Assembly: GCA_003151855.1 (NCBI GenBank) | Contig: PLYV01000223.1 | Location: 1-32,415 of the forward strand | Direction of reading: 5' to 3' | Source of the DNA: Limisphaerales bacterium | GTDB taxonomy: Bacteria > Verrucomicrobiota > Verrucomicrobiia > Limisphaerales > UBA11358 | Length of the DNA stretch: 32,415 nucleotides | Shown here: positions 18,748 through 27,000 of the stretch, in pieces | How positions within the stretch are numbered: position 1 is the first letter of the stretch | How the letters are laid out: each line of letters opens with the position of its first letter | Notes under the pieces: generated by a model | Seen by the model: only the letters and a program-made list of their open reading frames with translations | Database searches by the model: none | Told to the model about the DNA's origin: nothing | Translations under genes and position numbers: made by a program

Positions 18748-19220
18748 CGCCACTTGGATTTGCCGTCGGTGATGATTTGCCGCTGCAACTGTTGGTTTGC
18801 ATCCGCGACGGTGATTTTCGGCAACAGGACGGCGTTGCGCTTCACCCATTCTCGGCAGGCTTCGATGATGGACGCCTTGCCGTCGAGGATTTGCAGGGCG
18901 TCGGCATATTCACGGCAGGCGGTGTCAATCGGAACCCCGACGGGCGACACGGCTTCCACGGCCCGGACGTAGGCCATCCGGTCAGCGTCCCGCAATTCGA
19001 GCGACGATTGATCTCCGTTGGCAACTTTATTGCAGGCATCTTGAGCAACGGTTTTCGCTTCGTCGAGATCGGAACGCCATACTCGTTTGCGTCTGCCAAA
19101 AAGGGTGAATTCTACGACGTAAGCATCATAATTTTTCCCGGCCTTGGATTGCGAAGCCTTTCGGATTTTTGCTGAAACGCCCTTCTCTGTAACCGTCAGA
19201 GGGAACTTTTCGGTTTTCAT
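18651..19220 (-). pseudogene. Truncated site-specific (tyrosine) integrase next to tRNA-Pro
   Basis: From ATG 19220 (MKTEKFPLTVTEKGVSAKIR) the frame encodes about 185 residues resembling the N-terminal arm-binding and SAM-like core-binding region of Verrucomicrobiota phage-type integrases (FTLFGRRKRVWRSDLDEAKTVAQDACNKVANG; later WRQKQIAAALDRLAESFNVQVHTVTP). The catalytic domain with the R-H-R-Y residues is missing; similarity ends at about 18670, where the antisense of the fucosidase begins. The gene starts 81 bp from the 3' end of tRNA-Pro and points away from it, the usual place for an integrase of an element inserted at a tRNA 3' end. I infer it is the remains of such an element after a deletion that also removed most of the fucosidase gene. 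An upstream start at 19244 is possible. Confidence 0.75.
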
Positions 19221-19300
19221 GGTCAATAAAGACCTGACAGTCACCTTTCTGGAAGGAATCTGTCAGGAACGATTGACCCTATTGAAAAACCCTTTAAAAA

Positions 19301-19378
19301 TGGTCGGGGCGGGGAGATTTGAACTCCCGACCTCTTGCACCCCAAGCAAGCGCGCTAGCCGGGCTACGCTACGCCCCG
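19301..19378 (-). tRNA. tRNA-Pro (anticodon GGG)
   Basis: The minus strand folds as a full cloverleaf. The acceptor stem CGGGGCG (19378-19372) pairs with CGCCCCG (19311-19305). The anticodon stem CTTGC/GCAAG encloses the loop TTGGGGT, giving anticodon GGG. The T arm is GGGAG-TTCAAAT-CTCCC. Discriminator A is at 19304 and an encoded CCA lies at 19303-19301. It is flanked on both sides by decayed integrase genes, so it appears to be an integration site. Confidence 0.95.
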
Positions 19379-19419
19379 AACCATAAATTCATTGGCCTTT
19401 TTCGACATTTCAATGCTCA

Positions 19420-19434
19420 CAGATTGACAATCTG
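19420..19434. repeat. Small inverted repeat upstream of the second integrase remnant
   Basis: CAGATTGACAATCTG is a perfect 7-bp inverted repeat around one base, between the tRNA-Pro 5' end and the start of the plus-strand integrase remnant. It could be an operator or a recombinase arm site; nothing else supports a role. Confidence 0.3.
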
Positions 19435-19445
19435 ATACTGAAACC

Positions 19446-19883
19446 GTGAACGCACAGAAACAGCCGGATAAAGCTTCCGATTGGCAAAAGCCGACCTTTG
19501 TAAATCTGCTGCGCTACAAGCCTTCACAGGTTTATTTTGCCTGATTGAAAATTAAGGGCAAGCTCATTCGCCGGAGTTTGAAGACAAATCAAATCACCGT
19601 CGCCAAACTTCGCCTGGTCGATCTGGAGAAAATCGAGCGCCAGAAGGCGCAAAGCGTCAATGCGATTTTTAACGGCAAAATGACCTTTGGAGAAGCATTG
19701 TCGGTATTCCAGAAGCGAATGCAGGAAAACTCCGCCGTCAAACCCAAGACGAAGGAGTATTACAAATTTCGCGTCATCGCCCTGCTAAAGTCGTGGCCGG
19801 GACTGGTGGGCAAAGACGTGAGCCGTATTTCAAACACCGAATGTCTGGAATGGGGCGTGAAGAACGCCCGGACGAACAGCTAG
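19446..19883 (+). pseudogene. Decayed second integrase (N-terminal part, two in-frame stops)
   Basis: A frame starting near GTG 19446 reads through WQKPTFVNLLRYKPSQVYFA, meets TGA at 19542-19544, then continues in the same frame with KIKGKLIRRSLKTNQITVAKLRLVDLEKIE and a SAM-like core-binding segment (MTFGEALSVFQKRMQENSAVKPKTKEYYKFR). This is the pattern of tyrosine integrases common in this phylum, in which an Arg follows YFA; TGA is one transition from CGA. The frame ends at TAG 19881-19883, after which a few residues (HNHTVSLLSA) may still belong before the neighbouring gene is reached. No catalytic domain is left. It is a different integrase from the one on the other side of the tRNA and points the opposite way. 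Confidence 0.75.
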
Positions 19884-19907
19884 TCATCCCACAACCACAC
19901 CGTCAGC

Positions 19908-20591
19908 CTACTCTCTGCCGCTGTTTCGCAGTCTGATTTGACGGAAACGCCAGAGCAGAAACGCGCCGGACACGACTAGCAACAAGGGTTCCGGTTCCGG
20001 AACCGTGGTGATTTGCAGGCCCCAGTTCACCAACACGGTTGGTTCACCGTCGCTCGACAGATCGGCCACGAACAGTGTCCAGGTGCCGTTGGCCGGGCGG
20101 TCGTTGAATTGGTTCAGCAGGGCCGTTGGATTCACGGTTTCGTTGACGCTGCCCGGATCCACAGCACGTCCGTCAGGCTGCCAGGTGCCGAGCAGACGGC
20201 CGCTGGCGTCGAAGGTGGGGCTGAACTGTTCATACCAATGCACGTTGTTCGCGGCCCGGTCATCAAGCGTGATGTTTAGGCCGGGCGCGCCGTAGCCAAA
20301 CGGGTTGGTTGAAGCCATGCCGACACAATTCAGCAGCACGGAAAACTGGCCGTCAAAGGTCAGATAGGCGTAAAGGTCGGCGTTGCGCGGAACGTCCAGG
20401 CTGATGTTCACGTTCAGGTCGGAGATCGCGCCCTGCGTGCCGGCGACGGTTTGCTGGTTGATCATGCCGCTGGAGTTGCCGTCGGGCACGGCACCGTCCA
20501 CGGCGAAACTGAAGACGTAAGCATTGGTTTGACCCAATGCCGTCGCGACCATGGCGGCGGTGAAAAGCGCCGTGACTACTGCTTTGATCAT
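19908..20591 (-). CDS. PEP-CTERM protein with P-domain-like fold
   Basis: Starting at ATG 20591 (MIKAVVTALFTAAMVATALG) rather than the TTG at 20603, the protein has about 227 residues. A signal peptide is followed by a beta-sandwich of the proprotein-convertase P-domain type: ISDLNVNISLDVPRNADLYA, then LLGTWQPDGR, FNDRPANGTWTLFVADLSSD and VNWGLQI. The end is a PEP-CTERM sorting tag: VPEPEP, a hydrophobic stretch LLLVVSGAFLLW, and a basic tail RFRQIRLR. Such tags are recognised by exosortase in species that make an exopolysaccharide, so the protein should be processed at the envelope. The longer protein at 20866-23973 has the same P-domain-like fold but a different C-terminus. The gene's 3' end abuts the integrase remnant. 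The repeat element at 20631-20798 starts only 40 bp upstream of its ATG. Confidence 0.85.
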   Translation of the reverse strand: MIKAVVTALFTAAMVATALGQTNAYVFSFAVDGAVPDGNSSGMINQQTVAGTQGAISDLNVNISLDVPRNADLYAYLTFDGQFSVLLNCVGMASTNPFGYGAPGLNITLDDRAANNVHWYEQFSPTFDASGRLLGTWQPDGRAVDPGSVNETVNPTALLNQFNDRPANGTWTLFVADLSSDGEPTVLVNWGLQITTVPEPEPLLLVVSGAFLLWRFRQIRLRNSGRE

Positions 20592-20630
20592 TTTCAATTT
20601 CAAGTTTTTAGCTGGAACAATGTAGTTCGA

Positions 20631-20798
20631 TTAACCACGAAACACACGAAGCACACGAAAAAGGAGGTGAAAGAAAGTTTGCTCGACGGCGGGCGAGAGG
20701 CGCCTAATGGCGGGCGACATCCGGGGAATGGACGTTGGCACATCCGGCCTGTTTTGCCTCTGTGTTTCATTCGTGGGTTTCGTGTGTTTCGTGGTTCA
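20631..20798. repeat. Inverted-repeat element with CCACGAAACACACGAA arms
   Basis: The left arm AACCACGAAACACACGAA (20633-20650) is the exact reverse complement of the right arm at 20779-20796, an 18-bp perfect match, extended by further GAAGCACACGAAA-type repeats on the left and TTCATTCGTGGG on the right. The roughly 128-bp interior has no gene. Sequences of this kind are recalled as a dispersed intergenic repeat in several environmental bacterial phyla, often mistranslated as THKTHKTHKK-like peptides. It may be a non-autonomous mobile or REP-like element; no transposase is nearby. Confidence 0.75.
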
Positions 20799-20818
20799 AA
20801 AGAATCGTTCCGGTTAAG

Positions 20819-20850
20819 ACGGGGCTTCGCCGGATCCGGCGAAGCCCCGT
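20819..20850 (-). terminator. Perfect 32-nt palindrome after the MBG-repeat gene
   Basis: The sequence is fully self-complementary with 16-nt halves (core GGGGCTTCGCCGG/CCGGCGAAGCCCC, BamHI-like centre GGATCC). It begins 16 bp past the stop of the 20866-23973 gene, so on the minus strand it can form a strong terminator hairpin. The following bases are GTCTTAACC rather than a pure T run. It may instead be a dispersed palindromic repeat or act in both directions. Confidence 0.65.
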
Positions 20851-20865
20851 TTGACTGCCTCTGGT

Positions 20866-23800
20866 TTACGGATAGACGGTGCGGTAGAACCGCATCGAAG
20901 AGCCGGACGTATCCGTGTATTGGAACGCGCCGACGCTGTTCGCCGTCACACTCTCAATATCCTGCCAGACAAACGGACCGGTGACGTCCGAGTATTGCAG
21001 GCGATAGGTGCGGCCGGGGATGCCGTTGCCGTCAATGCGGAAGGAACCGTTGTCCAGATTGACGATGACCAGGTTCTGGCTCGGCGCGTTGTCCACCTTG
21101 ATGGCGACTGTCACGGTGCCCGTGGCGCTGCCGCCGTGGCCGTCCGTGACGGTGTAGGTGAACGAATCCGCATTGGTGAAGCCGGGAACCGGCGTGAAGA
21201 ACACCCAGGCACCGCTGACGGTGACCGTGTTGTTGCTGGCGCTGGTCGCGCTGACGGTGATGGTAAGTGTGTCGCTGTCCGCATCGCTGGCCTTGCCCAG
21301 CAGTTCCGCGAGCCGGACTTTCACGCCTTGCGCCGGATAGCGCTCAATGGTGTCGCCGCCGGCGACCGGAGGCGTGTTGATGACCTGGCTTTGCGCCAGC
21401 GTGTTGGTGACGCCGGCGAAGTTGGCGTTGCCAGCATACTCAGCCACGATGGTGTGCGAGCCGTGCGCGAGGTTGTTGGTGGTGAAGGCAGCCTGGCCAC
21501 CGGACAAACCGCCGGTTCCCAGGACGCTGCCATCCGCCTTGAAGGTCACCGTTCCGTTCGGCGTGCCGACACCGGGGGCGACCGCGCTGACGGTCATTGT
21601 GAACGTCACGTCCGCGCCGGGCAGCGCCGGGTTGGCCGAGGAAACCAGATCGCCCGAGGTCAGCGAGTTGGTGATGGTGAGCGTGCCGTCAACATAGTTG
21701 AACGAGTAGTTCGCACTCGTTGCGCCGCTGGCGGTGATGGGATAGGTGCCGGCACTGCTGCTGGCCGTGGCCTCGGTTGTGATGGTCGCCAGACCGGTCA
21801 GGTCATTGGTGCCTTGATTGAGCGCGAACCCGCTATAAGTCGCCGTGAAGACCGGCAATGCCGCGCCATACGCCTTGCTCTTGTCCTGGGCGGTGACGGT
21901 GATGGTAACCTGGCCGACCGACAGGGTGCCGGTGTTGGTGGTGACGGTGTAGTTGGCCAGCTTGCTGCCCGGATCGCTCAAGACTGGCGTGATGGCGTAG
22001 CCGCTCACCGGACTGTTGATGTCAGCCGTCGTGACAAACGTGGCGGTGATGTTGTCGCCATTTTGCTGGCCGGTCACGCTGCCGGTGAAGGCCGGATTCG
22101 CCGCGCCGTAGAGGCGGTTGGTATTGTCCGCCGTGACGATCAAGCCCGCAGACGTCACTGTCAGCGTGCCGTTGGTGAAGTCAAACGCGTAATTGGTGGA
22201 GCTGAGGCTGCCCACGCTCGCCGTAATAGTGTAGTTGCCCACAACGCTGTTGGTGTTGGCGCTCGTGGTCAACGACGGACTGCCGCCCAGCACGCTTTGG
22301 GATTCTCCATCCACAAAGCCGCTGTAGCTGGCCGTGAAGGTTGGATTGGCCGCGCCATAAACGCGGTTGGTGTTGTTGGCCGCGACGATGATGAGGGCTT
22401 TGCCGACGGTCAACGTGCCGTTGGTGAAGGCAAAGTCATAGTTGGTGGCACTGAGGCTGCCCAGGCTTACCTCAATGGGGTAGTTGCCCACAACGCTGTT
22501 GGTGTCGGCGCTCGTGGTCAATGCCGGGCTGCCCGAAAGCACGCCGGCAGTTTCGCCGTTGACGAAGCCGCTGTAGCTGGCTGTCAGCGTCAGATTCGTC
22601 GCGCCGTAAATGCGGCTCTGGTCATCCGCCGCCACCGTCACCGTGGCTTTGCCGACAGTCAACGTGCCGTTGGTGAAGGTGAAGCTGTAGTTGGCCGCGA
22701 TCAACGAGCCTGCTCCCGCTGTGATTGTGTAATTGCCCACGACGCTGTTGGTGCCGGCGCTCGTGCCCAACGCCGGGCTGCCCGAAAGCACGCCGGCAGT
22801 TTCGCCGTTGACGAAGCCGCTGTAGCTGGCCGTGAGCGTCGGGTTGGCGGCACCGTAAATGCGGTTCTTGTTGCCAGCCGCGACGGTGATGGAAGCCTGG
22901 CCGACCGACAGTATGCCGGTATTGGTGGTGACGGTGTAGTTGCCCAGCTTGCTGCCCGGATCGCTCAACACGGGCGTGATGGCGTAGCCGCCCACGGGAC
23001 TGCTGGTGTCAGCCGTCGTGACAAACGTGGCGGTGATGTTGTCGCCATTTTGCTGGCCGGTCACGCTGCCGGTGAAGGCCGGATTAGCCGCGCCGTAGAG
23101 GCGGTTGGTGCTGTTCGCCGTGACGATCAATGAAGCGTTCAGGACGTTGATGGCGACATGATTGGTGACTGGCAGAAAGCTGCTTGCATCCGTGGGAGTG
23201 AAAATCACCGTGAGCGTCTGGCTCGATCCCGCGTTCAACACCGTGCCAGCGGCGGGCGAGTAAGCAAAGGTGCCCGGCACGTTCGTTGAGTTGTAAGTCG
23301 CCGTCGCGTTCAACTGCGTTCCGCCGAGCGCCGTGCCATAGGTGATGTCCGCCGGGTTCGCCCATGTCAGCGTCGGATAGGCTCCGCCGGAAATTTGCAG
23401 TGACCATTCGGTGAGCATGTTCGTGCCGCCGGATTCAACATCGGAAACATAGAGTGTCCATTCCCCAGCGGCGTTGAGGCCGTTAAAACTGCTCAACGCG
23501 GTGGCGCGCGCGGCGGCGTCGGTGACATTCGCGGGATCATTCGTGCGGCCATCCGGCTGCCAAGTCCCCATGAGCGGCGAACCGTCGGCGAGGTTGGTGA
23601 CGCTCTGATAAAGATGCACGTCGCCATTCGCCGCGCCGTCCTGGAAGGTCACGTTGAAACCGCTGTCGGCATAGCCGGCGGCGTTCCCGGCGGTTTTCCC
23701 CGGACGGTTGAGCAGCACGCTGTAGCCGCTGGAATGGCGAAGATAGACATAGAGGTCGCCGTTGAATTCACCGGTGAGTTTGAAGCCCACCTTCAGCGAC

Positions 23801-23973
23801 GTGATGTTGCCGATGGCGGAGCTGATGTTTTGCACGTCGCTCAGGCCGGCGGCGTTGCCGTCGGGCACCAGGCGGTTGGTGGTGAACGTGTAGGTTTCGA
23901 TGGTTTGCGCCTGGAGGAGCGGCGTTGCCGCCCACAGGCATACCAGCATGATGGCTGCTATTAGTTTTTTCAT
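20866..23973 (-). CDS. Secreted protein with P-domain-like fold, six MBG repeats, Ig-like and cadherin-like domains
   Basis: The frame is open from 24072, but a signal peptide begins at ATG 23973 (MKKLIAAIMLVCLWAATPLL), giving about 1035 residues. Order: P-domain-like sandwich (about 25-200; LTGEFNGDLYVYLRHSSGYS, GTWQPDGR, NAAGEWTLYVSDVESGGTN), an Ig-like unit (about 202-282), six MBG-type units (about 283-770; each with NRIYGAANPTLTASYSGF or similar and a YTITAG... NYSFTFTNGTLTV end), a bacterial Ig-like domain (about 771-868), a cadherin-like domain (about 869-961) and a C-terminal module (IPGRTYRLQYSDVTG to MRFYRTVYP). It lies just after the 2390-residue gene on the same strand with no terminator between, so they probably form an operon. 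It is likely a surface stalk or adhesin. Repeat units are close at DNA level, so recombination may change their number. Confidence 0.88.
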   Translation of the reverse strand: MKKLIAAIMLVCLWAATPLLQAQTIETYTFTTNRLVPDGNAAGLSDVQNISSAIGNITSLKVGFKLTGEFNGDLYVYLRHSSGYSVLLNRPGKTAGNAAGYADSGFNVTFQDGAANGDVHLYQSVTNLADGSPLMGTWQPDGRTNDPANVTDAAARATALSSFNGLNAAGEWTLYVSDVESGGTNMLTEWSLQISGGAYPTLTWANPADITYGTALGGTQLNATATYNSTNVPGTFAYSPAAGTVLNAGSSQTLTVIFTPTDASSFLPVTNHVAINVLNASLIVTANSTNRLYGAANPAFTGSVTGQQNGDNITATFVTTADTSSPVGGYAITPVLSDPGSKLGNYTVTTNTGILSVGQASITVAAGNKNRIYGAANPTLTASYSGFVNGETAGVLSGSPALGTSAGTNSVVGNYTITAGAGSLIAANYSFTFTNGTLTVGKATVTVAADDQSRIYGATNLTLTASYSGFVNGETAGVLSGSPALTTSADTNSVVGNYPIEVSLGSLSATNYDFAFTNGTLTVGKALIIVAANNTNRVYGAANPTFTASYSGFVDGESQSVLGGSPSLTTSANTNSVVGNYTITASVGSLSSTNYAFDFTNGTLTVTSAGLIVTADNTNRLYGAANPAFTGSVTGQQNGDNITATFVTTADINSPVSGYAITPVLSDPGSKLANYTVTTNTGTLSVGQVTITVTAQDKSKAYGAALPVFTATYSGFALNQGTNDLTGLATITTEATASSSAGTYPITASGATSANYSFNYVDGTLTITNSLTSGDLVSSANPALPGADVTFTMTVSAVAPGVGTPNGTVTFKADGSVLGTGGLSGGQAAFTTNNLAHGSHTIVAEYAGNANFAGVTNTLAQSQVINTPPVAGGDTIERYPAQGVKVRLAELLGKASDADSDTLTITVSATSASNNTVTVSGAWVFFTPVPGFTNADSFTYTVTDGHGGSATGTVTVAIKVDNAPSQNLVIVNLDNGSFRIDGNGIPGRTYRLQYSDVTGPFVWQDIESVTANSVGAFQYTDTSGSSMRFYRTVYP

Positions 23974-24075
23974 ATGTGTTGACTGTTGAGGTTTGTTGCG
24001 CAGGTGGACGAAATCGGTTCGCGTCTGCGCAAGCATCGGACCGAAATTATTTGAGGTGATTTTAGTTTTCATAAG

Positions 24076-27000
24076 TTATGGATAGGTTGAGCGATAGAAT
24101 CGTGCCGGCAGGTTGGTGCCGGGTGAATCGGTGTATTGAAACTGTCCGGTGGCATCCGCCGCCGCCGTGCCCAGGGATTGCCAGTTGGGTGTGGCCAGGT
24201 TGGTTGTGTATTGGATGGTATAAGTGCGCCCAGGTATGCCAAAGAAACTCGTAAGCAAGCTGCCGTTGCCGAGGTTTTGGGACAGCTCGGTGTTTTGCGC
24301 CGCATTGGTGTCGGAAACAATCGCCACCGTCACCGAGCCGGTGGCTTGCAGGCTGCCGTCAGTTATAACATAGGTAAAGCTGTCCGCATTCGTGTAGCCG
24401 GCGGGACGCGTGTAAAAAACCCAGCCGTAGTTGGTCGTGACGGTGCCGCCCTGCGCGCTCGCGGCATTGACAGAAATAAGCGAGATGGCATCGCCATCCG
24501 CATCCGTGTCGTTGGCGAGCAGCGATGTCACGCGCATCTTCGCGCCGGTGGTTGGGTAGCGTTGCAGCGTGTCGCTGCCGGCGATGGGCGCGCTGTTGAT
24601 TGCCTGATTGGAGCCAAGCGTGTTGGTGCTGCCGGCGAAATTCCCGTCGCCGGCATATTGCGCCGTGATGACGTGCGTTCCATGCGAAAGTGAATTGGTG
24701 GTCAGGCTGGCGATACCGCCGCTCAACGTCGCCGGTGCGCCGAGCGCGGTGCCATCGGCCAAAAATTGAACCGCGCCCGTCGGTGTGCCGCTGGCCGGCC
24801 CCACCGCCGTCAAGGTGGCTGTAAAAGTCACATTAGAACCGGTTGGTGCCGGATTGGATGAGGAAGAAACGACGTTGGTGGAACTGGCTTTTGTAATGGT
24901 GAGCGAGCCGTTGTTGAAAACAGTGAAGCTGTAGTTAGTCGCAGTCAAACTGCCCACCAACGGTGTAATCACATAGCTACCGACCGGACTGCTATTAGTG
25001 GCGGACGTGCTGAAACCCGGCGTGCCGAGCACAACACTGGCGGTTTCGCCATTGACGAAGCCGCTGTAACTGGCCGTTAACGACGGGTTAGACACGCCGT
25101 AAATGCGGTTGGTGTTGTTCGCCGTCACCGTCAGGGCAGCCGCCGTCACCGTCAGCGTGCCGGCATTGGTGGTGACCGTGTAGTTGCCCAGCTTGTTGCC
25201 CGGATCGCTCAAAACCGGCGTGATGGTGTAACTGCCCACGGGACTGTTGGTGCCGGCTGTCGTGGTGAAGGTGGCGGTGATGCTGTCGCCGTTTTGCTGG
25301 CCGGTCACGCTTCCGGTGAACGTCGGATTGGCCGCGCCATAAACGCGGTTGGTGCTGTTGGCGGTCACGGTGAGCGTGGCGGCGGTGATGTTCGCGGTCA
25401 GGCCCGTCGGCGGCGTCAGCGTGTAGTTGCTCGCCGCGCTGCCCGTCAATGTCAGCCCGCTCACCGTCACCGTCTTGCCGGTGCCAACCGCCGCGCTCGA
25501 AAACGTCGCGCCGTATCCATTCGTCGAAAGCACCACGTTGCCGGAGTCGCCTGCGACCACGCCGCTCAAGACCACGCTGTTCGAGTTGATCGTCGCCGTT
25601 GTCGTGCCGTTGTAGGTTTTGCTGTTGGCCGTGATGCCGGAAGCCACGGTCACGACCGCCTGGTTGACGTTGAAGGCGAGCGCGGCAGACGTGCTGGCCG
25701 TGTTGGTGACGTCGCCGGCATACACCGCCGTGATGGAATGTGAACCATAGGCAAGTGTGCTGATGCTGAAGGCGGCGACCCCGGCTGAAATCGTTCCCGT
25801 TCCCAGCGTGGTTGCGCCGTCCTTGAAAGTAACACTCTCGCCATTAGTGGGAGCGGGACTGATCGTGGCGGAGAAAGTGACGGAGTTGCCGTAGGTGGAG
25901 GGATTGCTGCCGGAAGTCAAAGCTAGGGTATTTGTAGTAACATTCTGAACGGTCAGGTTAAGGTTGCCGCTCGAAACAGAAATGGAGGCGGTCGTTCCGG
26001 CAGCGATGCCGGAGCCGGAAACAACAACCGGCGTGGCGTTGGGCGTGCCGGAAATGGAGCCGCTGGAGCCGTTGCCGACTTGAACGAGGCGGTAAACGCC
26101 CGCGCCGAGCGGAGTGGCGGCGGCGTTGGTGATGGTGATGCCGTTGTTGTTCAGCGTGAGCGAGGCGTTGGTGACCAGCAACGCGGGATGGGTGGTATCG
26201 CCGCTGAACGAGACGGGTGTGAAATTGAGGATGATGGAATTAGTGTTCAGGTTGACCGTGCCGCCGCCGTTGATGGTGGCGGCGGTGGAGCCGGGAGCGG
26301 TGCCGGTGCCACGGGCTTGCAAAACAGTGTTACTGCTGAGGTTGAAGGTTGATACAGCCGACACATCAAAGGTGCCGCTGGCGGCGAGAAATATATTCGC
26401 CGAATTACTGATGGATCCGGTGTTGCTCAACGCCAGGGTGCCGGCGTTGACTACCGTGCCGCCGGTGTAGGTATTCGCACCGGACAACGTCAGGGTGCCG
26501 GAGTTGAGCTTGGTCAAGCCGCCGTCAACTGCGTTGTCGCCGGCAATGCCGCTATGAACCAGCGGCTGGCTGATCGTGATGTTGAATCCGGCACTGTCCA
26601 CCACTGCGCCGCCATTGCGCACGTTCGCGGTCTCTCCACTGCTGGGAAGAAAGTCCGTGCGGCTGGCGCTGGCCGCCAGCGTGCCGCCGTTAAAATTGAT
26701 TACCTCCATGCCGCCACCGAATCGAAACAGCAGCGGCGTAAGACGACCGCCATTCAGATTGAGCGTTGAGTGTCCGTTGCCCTCACTCATGGAAAGGCCA
26801 AGAGTGCCGGTATCGTTCACCAGGACGCTGCCGCTGTTGATGGTCAGCGCGGCGTCGCCGTTGCGGGCAACCTGGAAACCATAGTTGTTGGTAACGATGA
26901 ATGAGCCGCCGGCGATGGTCATGTTGTTTGTGGTTCCCGCGGTGTCGCCCAATGGGAACCAGGCACCACCGTTGCCGGAACCCACGGCGAAAACAGCGTT

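Noticed and set aside
19542-19544. UGA recoding (for example selenocysteine) in the second integrase
   Set aside because: The position corresponds to an Arg in the family, a second stop follows and the catalytic domain is missing, so this is decay.
20592-20603. TTG start for the PEP-CTERM protein at 20603
   Set aside because: An ATG four codons later gives a normal signal peptide.
20851-23133. A 760-codon plus-strand open frame
   Set aside because: It is antisense to the MBG-repeat protein gene. Its Arg/Gly/Ala/Val-rich, motif-free product is what the complement of a GC-rich repeat gene gives; the minus frame has a signal peptide and clear domains.
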